Shown in pieces: positions 1-11,510 of a stretch of DNA of 64,000 nt. Source of the stretch: Chamaecrista fasciculata. Its lineage: Eukaryota; Streptophyta; Magnoliopsida; Fabales; Fabaceae. The translations under genes were made by a program, and so were the position numbers. Location: the NCBI GenBank assembly GCA_003254925.1, contig QANZ01029578.1, positions 131,723 to 195,722 of the forward strand, given 5' to 3'. The notes beneath the pieces were generated by a model, which ran no database searches, was not told the origin of the DNA, and saw only the letters and a list, made by a program, of their open reading frames with translations. The first letter of the stretch is position 1. Each line of letters opens with the position of its first letter.

Positions 1-252
1 CGTTTCGTTTCAGATTTCTTTCTCTCAACTTCTGGGTTTCAGAAATTTCTGTTTTCTCGCCTTCATCCCCTTTTCTTCTCCTCCAATTTCTTTTCTCTCA
101 ACTTCTGGGTTTCGGGAAATTGAGGGCGATGATGGCAGATTTCGATATTCGCCAAATGTATTTTGATTTTTGTTTGGGAAATCGCCGATTGCTTGATTTT
201 TTTTTTTTTTGTTTTTACTTTGTCTAATCTGTTTCTTGTGGAATCTTGAAGG
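1..252 (+). promoter_or_regulatory. 5' leader of the LUFS-domain gene
   Basis: Pyrimidine-rich sequence directly upstream of the first ATG, typical of a plant 5' untranslated region. It contains a direct repeat: TCTCTCAACTTCTGGGTTTC occurs at 21-40 and again at 94-113. A T-tract lies at about 198-211. The transcription start is probably outside the window or very near its left edge, so the promoter itself is not seen. Confidence 0.45.
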
Positions 253-3200
253 ATGGATCGCTATGTGTATGATTATCTCATCAAGAGACACATGCACAAA
301 CCTGCGGAGATTTTCAAGAATGAGACTAATCTCGATGTTGATCTCGAGGTTCCTCCTGGTAAAGAATCTTCAGTTGTTTGTCTCTCTTTTCTCTTGAAGC
401 TTTTCTTTATTGCGTTACTTTGGCTCGGACTGGGATTTCGAGCTGGTATTGTTGAGCAGTTCAGTAGTCCTCTTTCTTGAATTTGGTTTCCCTCTTGAAA
501 ATTGAACTGGAATTACTGTGAACTGGATAAGTATACTCTTAAATTTCTAAACACTACTATTTTGAAAACTTTCTTCTAACTGAATCGGATTCTGATCTTT
601 GGCTTCCTGCCAAGAGTGGGTTGTTAGTATTGCAGATGTGTGGCTTATAGGAAGTGGTCTGATTTGTGAAATTCCTCTTCAAAATCGGACCTAATTATTT
701 TGGACTTTTGTTAATGGACGTGGAATAGGTCTGGCTTTTTGTTTTTATAAATCTGAGTTTCTTTTGGTATTTGGTACATCTCTAACAAATACTCTATGTC
801 ACTCACTCACTCTGTTTTCTTTATGGCATGGTCCCCAGGTATAGTGCAAAAAACTGGACCGGTCATTGACCCGGTGAAAGCTCGGGTCACTGGTTCAACC
901 GGTTGAGCCGGTTTACTTAAAAAATACATTTTCAAATATACATATTCATCAAATACATATTGATATATTACAATAATTTAAATTTAAAGTAAAAATTAAA
1001 CATAACCATATGTCCATCACATATAATAAGTGTCAAATATTTAATTTTTTCAAATATTTCCGGGTCAACCGGCCGGTTCGAGCGGTTTGACCCGGTTCAC
1101 CACCGGGTCAACTGCAGGTCGGTATTTTATTTTTTCCGGACCGGACTGGTGTCCGGTTCGCCGGTTGAACTGGCCGGTCCGGTCCGGTTTTTGCACTATG
1201 CCCCCAGGGCTTTTGTTTGGTATATAGTACTGAACAAGATTATCTCCATTGTTAGATTGTACATTCAGAGATATGTAATATGTTAATATTATTAATACCC
1301 CTCACATATTTATGCATTAGCTCTCCACTTCAGTGTTCTCGCATAATGTTGATAAATGAGAACTAAAAATATTTCAAGTGATTGAGAATTTCTTGACTAC
1401 AAAATATGGATTAAATTTTCAGCAATAGATGTACCAGAAGGATTTTTGCTTGAGTGGTGGACAATGAACTATGAGTTCAAATTCTTCCGAGAATGGCTGA
1501 GCCAAAATGTGGGTACACTTGGGAAATCTCCCCGTGCATCGTTTTGATTTCAAGCACTTCAAGTTGACTTTTTAAAATGCAATAATGTCTAAAGTATAAC
1601 TCTTCTTTGATTTAATTACAGGTGAAACCAATATTAGAATCCACACAAGAACAGAATGCCTTACAATCAGAGCAGTTTCTCATGAATACACAAACAAACA
1701 AGCAATGGCTAGTTAACTCTGCTTCTGGTATGTTTGTTAGTGCACCTCATTAGCTGTATATATTAGAGCATTTCAAGTTGAATGGGGTCAAATACATGCA
1801 GTAGAGTCTTGCTACTTCTACCATTATTCACTTTCCATGCATTGGTTTGTTTACCTAAATTTGGAATTATTCTATCTCAAGTTTGTTAGGACTTTTTGAT
1901 ATGGACAATCAAAGGGCTGGATGCTGTGAGGTTTCTTAATAATTTTCTAGACTTGTCAAATCCTCCAAAAGCAAACAATTTTCTATGGGCTTACAAGAAT
2001 CAAACTGATAATAATGGTCACATTTATTTTCTGTTATTTTCTTCTATTTTTTCAGTTCTAATTTGTTAAAAACTTACAATTTTTTGCAGCCATGAGCCCT
2101 GGGAGCCAGTCAATGGCATTGCATGTAATAACTTTCTTTACTTTAGCTGCGATATTTTCTGTTTTCTTATATAAGTCTAGACTTTTGATCTTGTATTTTA
2201 TTTTAAATATCATTATTACTTATTTTTGTTCAGGGTAGTGGTGCAGCGCCCCAAGTTTTCTCACTGTCTTCATATCAGGAGAGAATGCTGGCAACTGCTC
2301 TGGGAATATGTACTCCAACCAATTATGCAAATTCAATTGGTCACAAATCTGAACCTTTTACTACTATAGAAGCTGCAAATACTGCATCTGTTGAGGTAGT
2401 AGTAATTGAAGTAGTTAAGGTGGAAATTACATGTCAACATATATTTTTTTACTTGTTAATAATTTCATAAATAATAACTTATTTATAGATTAACTGTTAT
2501 ACAAGGATTTTCAGTGTATTTGATTGCCAATATACACATAGTGCAGAACTGTAGCTGGGAGTGGCTTTTTTTTTTTTTTTAACAGATAGCTGGGAGTGGC
2601 TTACCCAAGTTGATTTCTGCCATTTTTTTACAGGAGCCGGATCCATGGCTTGAGCACTTAGTAAGTTCGTTCTGGATTTTTGAACAAGATGGGCTACTTT
2701 CCAAAATAGCTCTAGGAGAGGTAATATTTGCTAAATCGTCCAACCCAGAATAATATTCCAGAAAACCAAACTTGTCTTATCCATTCCACGCTGGGGTATT
2801 TATAGCAACCTATTATAGTAGAATGTCTATCATACAAGAAAGGTGGAATTTAAAAATATTAAATTCTGTTGTATGTTGCTATATTCTGTATGTCATTAGA
2901 AGATAGACACTTCCTATCTTATGTATCATACATTACTTGTAATAAGAACTTTTTTCGTTTAATTAAAAAAATAAAATTATATCTTTTGAGAGTAAGAATC
3001 CATGAAGTCAATGGAGATGTTTAAGTAGATATTGTCATTAGAATAAAGGGCCACCAGCTAGAGCTAGATTTTGTCATGCTTGATTTTCCTTCCAAGTTTT
3101 CTTTCAAATCAGTTTCATGTCACTGTGCACATGTTTATGTCTATACATATAAACACTGACAATGTTCATTTCATCCTGTATGACTGGCGGAGAATGCAAA

Positions 3201-4052
3201 ACTCATGACTAGGAATAAGTTCAGATTCAATATTTTCTCTGTATCATATATATTTTATAGTGTTTCTGGTAATGAAAAGTGGCAGAACAATGAATAGTTA
3301 CTGGTATTTGAAAAAGGAAACCCTGATTTGCAGAACATCGGTTCATTTCCACAAGCATTGATGGCTGATGATGATAATACTAGTGAAACAAGTGATTGTA
3401 CCAGCAGATTTCCAAGACTTTCTACAGCTGCAGAAAGCTTCAACAGGTGATTGTTTTTATTTTTGGGATTTATTGACAAGATATGTTTGTTTTGTAATTT
3501 AAATTCAGCTTTTAAATAATGGTTCTATAGTATATGAAGTACTAATCAGCATAGGGCATCTGTTGTAACTTGCTCAAGGAACTCTGGGCGAGACAATCCG
3601 GTATGAAACATAAATAAATTTTGAACTGTCCATGCAAGTAGACATACATGCGTGCATGTCATATAGACAAGACTATCTTAGTTACCAACTTTTGCATAAA
3701 ATTAAGTTCATCTTCCAAGTTTGAGTGTCAAGTCCAAGGAAGCCAGATGTTTTTGTAAAGCAACAAATCATCTTTCTCACATCCATCTTATATGATTGTT
3801 TATTGCTGCTATTGTTAAGAATTGAGCACTGTTTTCAAGTTAAATGATTGGTATGAATCTAAATAAATTGTTTCTATCATACTTTACCTGTTGCACTAAT
3901 TCCCATTGCATTCTAATCATGGAGAATTTTGCTCGCAGTCCATCAATTGGATTCCAATAAAGATAAATCAGGATCTTCAAGCATGGAATGTGTTAAAGGT
4001 CTACAGTAGTGAGTTTCCTTGCGAAGATTTGACTAATGGTCTAAATGTCTAA
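253..4052 (+). CDS. LisH/LUFS-domain protein resembling the N terminus of LEUNIG, without WD40 repeats
   Basis: Nine exons assemble in frame: 253-358, 1423-1508, 1622-1727, 2090-2124, 2234-2395, 2634-2660, 3334-3446, 3555-3600 and 3939-4052, giving 264 residues and a TAA stop. Residues 1-35 form a LisH-type helix pair (DYLIKRHMHKPAEIF). Residues 36-48 (AIDVPEGFLLEWW) closely resemble the LUFS block of LEUNIG-family corepressors. The middle part is Q/N/S-rich, and the C terminus is acidic (MADDDNTSETSD) and then ends. LEUNIG proteins normally carry a long Q-rich region and seven WD40 repeats, and none are seen downstream. The LUFS domain is known to bind SEUSS-type adaptors, so a short protein that competes for them is an inference. 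Exons 6-9 are less certain than 1-5. Introns 1 and 5 carry small insertions described separately. Confidence 0.75.
833..1208. mobile_element. Non-autonomous TIR element in intron 1 of the LUFS gene
   Basis: A 362-bp element at 840-1201 has inverted ends (ATAGTGCAAAAA against TTTTTGCACTAT) extended by GC-rich ACCGG/CCGGT motifs. It is flanked by direct repeats CCCCAGG at 833-839 and 1202-1208. The core is AT-rich and non-coding. A 7-8 bp duplication suggests a hAT-type MITE. It sits in a plausible intron between exons 1 and 2. Confidence 0.7.
2552..2602 (-). mobile_element. Tail-only retroposon insertion, intron 5 of the LUFS gene
   Basis: The 16-bp direct repeat TAGCTGGGAGTGGCTT (2552-2567 and 2587-2602) brackets a 19-bp insert. 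Read on the minus strand, the insert is TCTGTT followed by 13 A. A long target duplication plus an A-tail is the signature of LINE-type target-primed insertion, here with almost no element body. Confidence 0.7.
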
Positions 4053-6349
4053 ACAATGTACGAAGCTGACAAATTAGGTTCTATCTGATTAGCTTCCTTT
4101 TTGTTCAGTTTCCTCTTGTACATATCAGCTAGGGCCTAAAAATGCCCATTATTTTGTTTCCCTTTTTCTTTTTGCTTGAAATGGTGAGGATGGTGAAAAA
4201 TTTAACAGAAGGGAAACATATACATTCATAAACTTTTGTTGCATGTTTGAAATATACTTTAAAATGGGATATATCTCCAAAATAGAGACTGTTGAGGGCC
4301 CTTATCAAAAAGATGTGTTATCTCTATTCTCTTTATGATGTATTTTACTGACCCTTTTTATGTCTCTGGTTTCACATTTCTATGTAATTCGGTGCCTCTA
4401 ACTTATCCTTATATCATTGTGCTATTAGAGTATTAGTCATACCACCATGAGCCATCATGCTCTTCTATATAGAGATCAAACATGTTAGTATGAGCCATGA
4501 AAGTATTGGAGGTGCTTGGTGTAGAGATTCTTAGTTTACCATCCAAAATTAGAAGGATGGTAAACAAAATTTTAACCCAGACCTTGGTTACCCTGACAAT
4601 TAGTGAAAAAGCACCCTACCTCAAAGGAGTTATGACTTGTGATAAACATCCTCAACTAACTATGGAGGATAACTTTTAAATTTTCTTCTGATTTCAGCTG
4701 TAGCTCATTGATAAACCTAGCGTGAGCTATCCACCGTGCTTCCCATTAACATCTCCATCTAAACTCTTCAAGTGAATCATGTAATCAAACACAGCGGTGT
4801 TTTGCTTGTATTTCAACAATTGATTCATCAGTTATTTTGGATAGCTATGATGGTATTTTGCTTTAACCTTATTTTCATTTCTTACCAAACCTTTACTTGG
4901 GACTAATCAAAATGCTCAACATCATGCTAAAACACTCAATAATACCTTGAAGTAGATCCCGCAAGTTTTATTTGACGATTTCATCCAATCTAGAAAAGCC
5001 TTGGGTTCAAATTTACCCTCATTTTCATTGGTATTTAGCCTGAGCTTCCTAGTGATGACCCCTAGGTTATCTTTTGAGTCTACCTTCCCTCTGAAAGTGC
5101 CCAAATGGACCTATTAATGGCATAAGTGTAAGTTTACCATCATTCTTAGGGGAATTTGGCCTGAATTTCCAAGTTATGTCCCCTACGTCACTTCTATGTG
5201 TTTACATTCCTCATTAAAAGTGCCCAATTGGACCTATTAAGGAGGTAGGTGTTGTATTGTTTAACACAAGTGCGGACTCTCCGCAGGGACCCCTTCATCA
5301 TTGCCTTGATTTCCTCATTACAATGATCACTCAGGAAGAGTTTCTGTTAATCAATAGTTGCCTTCTCAAACTCTACCATCTAGCAAATGTTACAGAGCAG
5401 AGTTCTTTTTGATCAAGGGAGAAATAGAATGTTGGGAGTTCCAATAAGGTTACTCAATGTTGAAATGTATTTTTAGGCTTCATTTGACACATGGAAGTAA
5501 GAGTTGCCTGAATTATTATTTATGACCTGGCTTTTCTTCTTTGGAGATGACTTTTATTCTCACGTGGTTATTCTCTAGCCATCAATTAAAAGGCCCTTTT
5601 TGTAGCCCTTGGGGTAGTTTTGGTATTGAATAAATCATTCGCTATTTATTCTCTTTTCCCTTCTTTTCGTGTTATTGAATTGTGAAATTCTTTCTGCACA
5701 AAACACTAAGGCATACTGGAAAATAATAAATAAAAATCTGTACCAAATCTCTTGTTAAAATCAAACAAATGGTGCATATGTGCTCTTCCTAATCTCACAA
5801 CTACGCCCTTTTGGGCACTATCCTTGTTTACCTATTATTAGCAATGCATCTTAGCCAATCTTAGGTTGACTGTCTCCCTGGCTTCCTTGCAGTGTATTGC
5901 AGAGCTCAATGAGCCTGCCGCTTTCTCAATCATAAAAATTGGTTCCATTTCTTTGTTAATCTTGTTACCTTAATTTTTCATGGTTTCCAAGAGTATGAAA
6001 AGACCACTATTAATGTTTTCTTTCCTTTTCCAAGTAAGTACTTGATATGGGCATCCTTAAATTGTTATTAGTCGTCAAGGATTACTTCAAGTTTATAGCT
6101 ATTAAGTGAAGGTCTATGAAACGTTATCAAACATACCTTAACGCATGAAAAGCCTTCATGCTTCAAGTGTGGACAAAACACAAGTTCACCATACCTTGTG
6201 CTGATACTTAATTTTAATTAAGAGATGGTGCACATTATGGATCGAACTCTTAAACACTTGGTCATTGAGGCTTTTAACAAGTCAAGGACCACTTGAACCC
6301 AAAAATTTGAGCTATAAAAGGAATGTTCATGAATTTTATTTTATCTGAT
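4053..6349. other. Intergenic DNA, no gene seen
   Basis: AT-rich sequence downstream of the LUFS gene, with only short open frames that lack splice-consistent neighbours. It includes the 3' UTR of that gene at its left end. I see no protein domain, RNA gene or clear element boundary. Confidence 0.4.
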
Positions 6350-6700
6350 TAGTACTGTTGAGTAATAGTCATGAGAGATACGACAAAGGTTTTACGTTGG
6401 CTGTCGCCTGCCTAACACAACCCTCCTCTTTTAACGGGCTTGGGACCGTCAATGTAAGCATAAGCAAACACAGGCAGAGTTAATCAAATGGTAGAAAATC
6501 CTATAATCCGGGGAAAGGGAAGACCAAAGAAAACTATCCAAGAAACTATCAGAAAAGATCTATCTATCAATAACCTTACGGTTGACATGTGCAAGGATAG
6601 AACACGTTGGCGTCAGTTGATCCATATAGCTGACTCCACCTAGTGGGAAAAGGCTTTGGTTGTTGTTGTTGTTGTGTTGTTGTAGTACTGTTGAGTAATA
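6350..6700 (+). mobile_element. 5'-truncated RTE-type LINE
   Basis: The 18-bp duplication TAGTACTGTTGAGTAATA (6350-6367 and 6683-6700) flanks a 315-bp insert. The insert ends in a (GTT)n repeat, the usual 3' tail of plant RTE elements. Just before the tail an open stretch at about 6508-6642 reads GRPKKT, then about 20 residues later CKDRTRWRQLIHIADS, matching the end of RTE ORF2 as I know it. The element is dead, with only the last part of the ORF present. Confidence 0.8.
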
Positions 6701-7079
6701 ATAAATGTGTTGGTTATCATTTATGTGCAATTTAAAGGCCTAGGCTTATCCTAGTCACTCTGTCGTTGAGCTTTCACGTCTCTATTTTAAAAGGATAATT
6801 TACAACAAACATCCAATGGTTTGATCCACGTGGTGTGATTTCAAAGCATGTTGTTCAACCTTCTATGTTTTGTTTGTTATCACTTAACTGCACTTGGTTA
6901 TATTCCATCCAATATTATTGAAATAATAATGTGAATTTCCAAACAATGAACTCAAAAGCATATTTCACTTATATCTTGCTTAGTTTCTGTGTTCAAAAGC
7001 TATCATTGGGATTAAACTAACAGTTTAAATTTTCAAATGACATCTTGATCGCAACAATCCTTTAGAACATTGAAACTAT

Positions 7080-8150
7080 TCCTTGTATAAGTGAAATAGA
7101 CAAACCACAGGGTGGTTAAGGAAATTTGAAGAGATTGTATCTGAGTTAGGGAGATTAAGGAAATGAAAGGACATTCTGAGATTTTTTTTCACATTTACGT
7201 GCAAGAGTTTTAGGGGCATAGGTTAACCGTTAACATACTTTGAACTTGGAAAAAATTCCTCGATCTCTTCTTTTGTCCCTCTCTTCACTTGCCATCCAGT
7301 GGTGTCTCTTATTGATATTTCCTCTAATTTCAGTATGGAACCAGAGCAGGTTGGTCTGATTTCTGGGCTAAACCTGTGTCACATAGTAAAGTATTTTGTT
7401 CCTGATCCACCAAGATAGAAATGTATAGGGAAGTGATCAGTGGTGTCAAGATTGGAATGTTAGAAACCCACCAGCATCCTCAGAAAGCTTGCACCACTGT
7501 CTGAACTCTGAAGAATGACGACCGCGTATCTGCACATGCAGTTTTAGCTCCTCAGTGTCATCAGTGCTGGTGTCTTCCACCCCGTCACATGTGCTGGATC
7601 AAGGTTGAAGGGGTTACTGAAGGGCAGTAGGTTGAAGACTTCTGAGCTTGAACTTTGGAAGTTCAAGCAACGGAGAGCATTCAAAATGTGCTGCAACTGA
7701 TATAAAGTATAAGTGAGAGCTGTGTAAAGATGTAAAGCTAGAAGAATGTTGATGGCATCACTATAGTTGCAGTCTTTTGCAATATGGATATATGAGAAAG
7801 TTGTGCTTCATCTTGAAGAAGAATCTTGAGAAAATCTAATAATATTTTGATTTATTGCATCCTCTATCATTGAGTGAGATTGATAGGAAAGAAAATAAGG
7901 AAAATCATAATTGAGAATGGGTCAAAATTAGGAAGATTAAGTGATTTAGGAAATGATTTATGAGATCTTTTCTGTATAATCCTTTCCACCCCCTCTACTA
8001 TTATATGCAAGAGTGTAGTGTCCAAAGTAAAACACACATCCAGCCTTGACAACATTTTTGGGTCTCTTCTCTCTTCGCTCTCTTTACCTTCCTATTCTAG
8101 CATATTTTCTTCTCAGTTTCTTCTCACACAGGTTTCATCATCTGAAGTAT
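7080..8150 (+). mobile_element. Possible TRIM-like element (weak)
   Basis: Two stretches, about 7090-7330 and 7860-8140, share order and wording: aggaaat/gattaagg motifs, a 'tgcaagag' motif and a CT-rich end. They flank a more GC-rich interior at about 7330-7850. The interior begins with TGGAACCAGAGCAGG, near the plant Met-tRNA primer site (TGGTATCAGAGC). This would fit a terminal-repeat retrotransposon in miniature. The terminal repeats are poorly conserved and I could not fix the ends or a duplication. Confidence 0.3.
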
Positions 8151-8639
8151 ATACTTGAAACTTAGTTATCTGAATATTGATGTTGCTAGAAGAAAGCCAT
8201 TTTAATTTCAAATTTGATACAAGATGTATTTATTTAGTTACCATAACAGTGTACTAATTAGTGGTCCATGCTCAAGTTCTATTTTGTAGCGGTGGTGTTT
8301 GATTAAACTTGTATTGGAGTTTTAATTGGGGAATGGAGGATGGAGAAATGAATTTGTCAGAGATTATAATAAAATTGTTCATGCACTTCACTTTACAACT
8401 TTAGGTTTTGAATTGAAATGGTCTTTGACATGTTATCGGATCCTCTATGACCAAGTGATTATGAGTTACATCCTTGTCGCTATCCATTCTAATCATTAAA
8501 GTTAGGTTTCAGTTCATATGTACTATGATGACTCAAAGACACTTATACCTAGGGGCACTACAAGTAACTCATTTCTTAATCTACATCACATGGCTAAATC
8601 CTTATGGCCTGTTGGAAATGCATAACTAGTAATGATATA

Positions 8640-9185
8640 TACCCTTTACATAGGTAAAGGACAAATCTAACCCCAGAGACGCCCCGCACCCATGCGATCA
8701 CACCAACGCCAAAGAACGAGCCACGCCATAGCTATTGTAAGGATCCAAAGCATTAAATGCGGTGATCCTGGCATTTAATGCAGAGATCCTCAAGGCAGCT
8801 CCACGAAGACAAAGTTGTACAAGCTATAGTTCACCAAGAAAACGTGCCTGAAATGACTAAAGGGCCTCACGCCAAAGGCATGGAAGGGATAGCATTTAAT
8901 GCTTTCACCTACTAGGTAGTGGTCTAGCGCGGCAATCCGAACGTCAGCCGTCTAAAGCTTGATACATCGGATTTGACCATTGGGCCACGCTCTGGCTCCC
9001 CTCATACACGTGCTTATCACTCACCAACCCAAACCTCGTACAATACTCCATACTGACTCAAGCATCGGAGAAGAAACACAGGGACAACCCCTGTGGTTTC
9101 TCTCTTTTCAGGTTCGGGCGTTGACAACCAGCAACCAGACATTCTTATCGTGAACTCAAGGTTAGATTCTTCCCTATCCAACTTT
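8640..9185. mobile_element. GC-rich block, candidate solo LTR or LTR-retroelement fragment
   Basis: A sharply bounded block of higher GC in AT-rich surroundings, with repeated GCATTTAATGC-type motifs at about 8748, 8770 and 8892. It has a CT-rich end before the junction near 9180. This is typical of LTR regions of plant retroelements. No coding sequence, primer-binding site or target duplication was identified, so the class is unproven. Confidence 0.35.
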
Positions 9186-10352
9186 GTAGTTTTCAAGTAA
9201 TAATTATATGGTGTATTGATCTACCACTTACTCTAGGCACAAAGTATGCATATGCTGCCACTAGCAGTTCCTCTGTACTGCTTCCTTTCAAATTTGCTAA
9301 GTCCATGAGTATTTTACTCCAGTTACACAACAAGGAACCATTTGTTGTTAAACTACTGGAAAGTACAGAAATATTTGCTTACTCATTTACCACGCATCAA
9401 TGAACAATGAACCAATGTGTCTGTATTTTTTTTTTGGCTGGGGATGATAGGGATTTCTGATTGTGACCGTTCCCATTTCAATTGTTGTTAACTGATTATT
9501 GGTACTTTGCACCTTATTTTGGAAAAGCTGCTGACTAAATTATTTGTCTGTAAGATTTAGCTTTACCTGCCCCTGGTTTGCATGACATGGATAAATCGAG
9601 TAGTTGATTTTATTACCTAAAATGCATATTACATGAGGTTATTCATCTATGTGGGAAACTTATTCCACTAGATGCCCATGCCCATTTAGTGTTTGATTTG
9701 TTTTACCTGTGCTATTCAGAAAATGTACACTTCTTTTTTTCTCTCTTTTTTGGTTATATTAACAAACGAAGCTCAAGGTCTTGAAACTATGGAGTGGAGT
9801 AAGGGGAATGAATTAAAATCAAACCCTTAACATCTTTAAAACTGAGGCTGATGTCATGTGAGCTATCAATTCATTGGTAGAAGTAGACAAATTACATTTT
9901 TATACCATTGAAGAAACATAAGTGTATTTCTTTATTTTACCTTGCTCTTCCCCATATTCCTCATTGATTGCTCTATCCTAAAATTTCATTTTTTTTTTCT
10001 CCAGCTGGAAGCAATAGTAGCCATGGATGAGCTTTACTTCTACTGCCCTTTAGTCTGGCTTACACCTCCTATTAATAGCAAGTTCCCAACCAGCAGAGTG
10101 TAAAAGCTACTAAACTAACTTCTCTGTCGGAAAGGGGAATGGCTGGCGTCCAGGTTGAATTTTGGAAGTTTGAAACCATACCTGCAACTTTATATCAGTT
10201 CCTTGTCACAGACTCACAGCTGGAGAAGAAAACAAGAGAAATTAGTCATCACATTGTTTTTACCAGATGGTAAGTTGGTAACAGTTTTTCTTTTGTCATT
10301 TGACTCTATAATGAAATAAAAAGATAACCATGTGATAAGGTTGGATTTTTAC
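9186..10352. other. Intergenic DNA without a supported gene
   Basis: AT-rich sequence. A short open stretch at 10005-10103 (reading LEAIVAMDELYFYC after a ctccag acceptor-like site) was considered as a distant 3' exon. It has no partner and is not called. Confidence 0.3.
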
Positions 10353-10596
10353 TTAGGGAATGTTTGGGGATTAAGAGGGGAAGTGAAGGTCAATGTTTCA
10401 TATCTCCTTCATTTGTTTGGATGTTGCCTCCTCCAAAATATCTTTAATTTTTTTAGGAGGAGAATAATAGCAGATTAATCATAAATCTTCCATTATCTTC
10501 TCTAATTTTCAACTTCCCAAATAAGTAGAATATGACATAATCATCTTCCCTTCCCTTCCCTTCCCCTCTTTAATTCTCAATCCAAACATACCTTTA
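10353..10596. mobile_element. PIF/Harbinger-like MITE
   Basis: The element at 10356-10593 starts GGGAATGTTTGGGG and ends CCAAACATACCT. It has extended imperfect inverted ends (…AAGAGGGGAAG / CTTCCCCTCTTTAA) and TTA on both sides (10353-10355 and 10594-10596). The 3-bp TTA/TAA target and the G(T)GTTTGG end are typical of Tourist-like MITEs. Confidence 0.65.
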
Positions 10597-10852
10597 AGGT
10601 AATTCATTTGGTTAGTTAAACTGGTTTTAACTGCAGCTCTCTGCTCTCTCTCTATCATGTATGTCTCTTATAAAACTTTTATTTCCAAAAGATTATGTTT
10701 TTCCACTGTGTTATCATATGATATCTGATATCTATCTCATAACCTTAATTAGTAATTGCAAGCATTGAAATTTATTTTGATAAAGCAATGCACCTATTTC
10801 CAAAACAAATAGAACTTTTATTTTCTTATGCTTTATCAGGGTTTTTCTATTC

Positions 10853-10959
10853 GAAGTTTATTTTGACCATTCACCTTACCTTTTTTTTCCCTCAGTTCAC
10901 ATTACAGAAGTTTATTTTGACCATTCACCTTACCTTTTTTTCCCTCAGGTCACATTACA
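10853..10959. repeat. 54-bp tandem duplication
   Basis: The unit starting GAAGTTTATTTTGACCATTC occurs at 10853-10906 and immediately again at 10907-10959. There is one T-tract length change and a T/G difference near the end. No function is apparent. Confidence 0.85.
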
Positions 10960-11193
10960 TACTTTTCTGGTCACTTTTAGAAGTTTGGAATGTCTAAAAG
11001 TTTCTTAACAGTTGACTTAATCAGCTGCAATACTCAGCAGCCAAGCAAAGCATATCTAGGGACCAGTGGGCATTTTCTGCTGAGTTTGGAAAATGATCTT
11101 GGAATGTTGCTAAATGTATCAAATTGATATGTAGAGAGATTATCTCCTAAGTGATCCAATCCCCTTCAGGTTGAATAGGAGCTTTATATATAA

Positions 11194-11510
11194 TGGAAAA
11201 AGTATATTTTTGTCCCCAAACTTTACATTAATTTTCAATTTCGTTTTCAATGTTTGTTTCCAAAGTTTTATATTTTGGTTGATTTTATCATTTTCTCTTA
11301 TTCTATGTAATGAATTAACGATAGACCTCACGTAATATAAAATTGTTGAAAAGAAAAAACTCAAATTCTATTCTAGATTGAAAATCACAATTGAGTCTAT
11401 CGTTAATTGAGTCTATCGTTAAAAAATGTGAAATTTGGGGACGAAATTGACAATAAACAAATTCTGGGGATAAATTTGAAAATTGATATAAAATTTGAGG
11501 AGGAAGTAAA
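11194..11510. mobile_element. MITE, 'tttgtccccaaa' family
   Basis: Imperfect inverted ends: AGTATATTTTTGTCCCCAAA at the left and, inverted, ATTTGAGGAGGAAGTAAAGTA at the right. The core is non-coding. Related copies lie at about 40262-40640 and 57432-57788. A half copy marks the left edge of the second duplication unit (about 14590-14740). Confidence 0.55.

Noticed and set aside
9424..9450. T-tract followed by GGCTGGGG, considered as another tail-only insert
   Set aside because: No flanking direct repeat was found.
10005..10103. Possible 3' exon after a ctccag site
   Set aside because: It has no upstream exon in matching phase, and the LUFS gene already ends properly at 4052.
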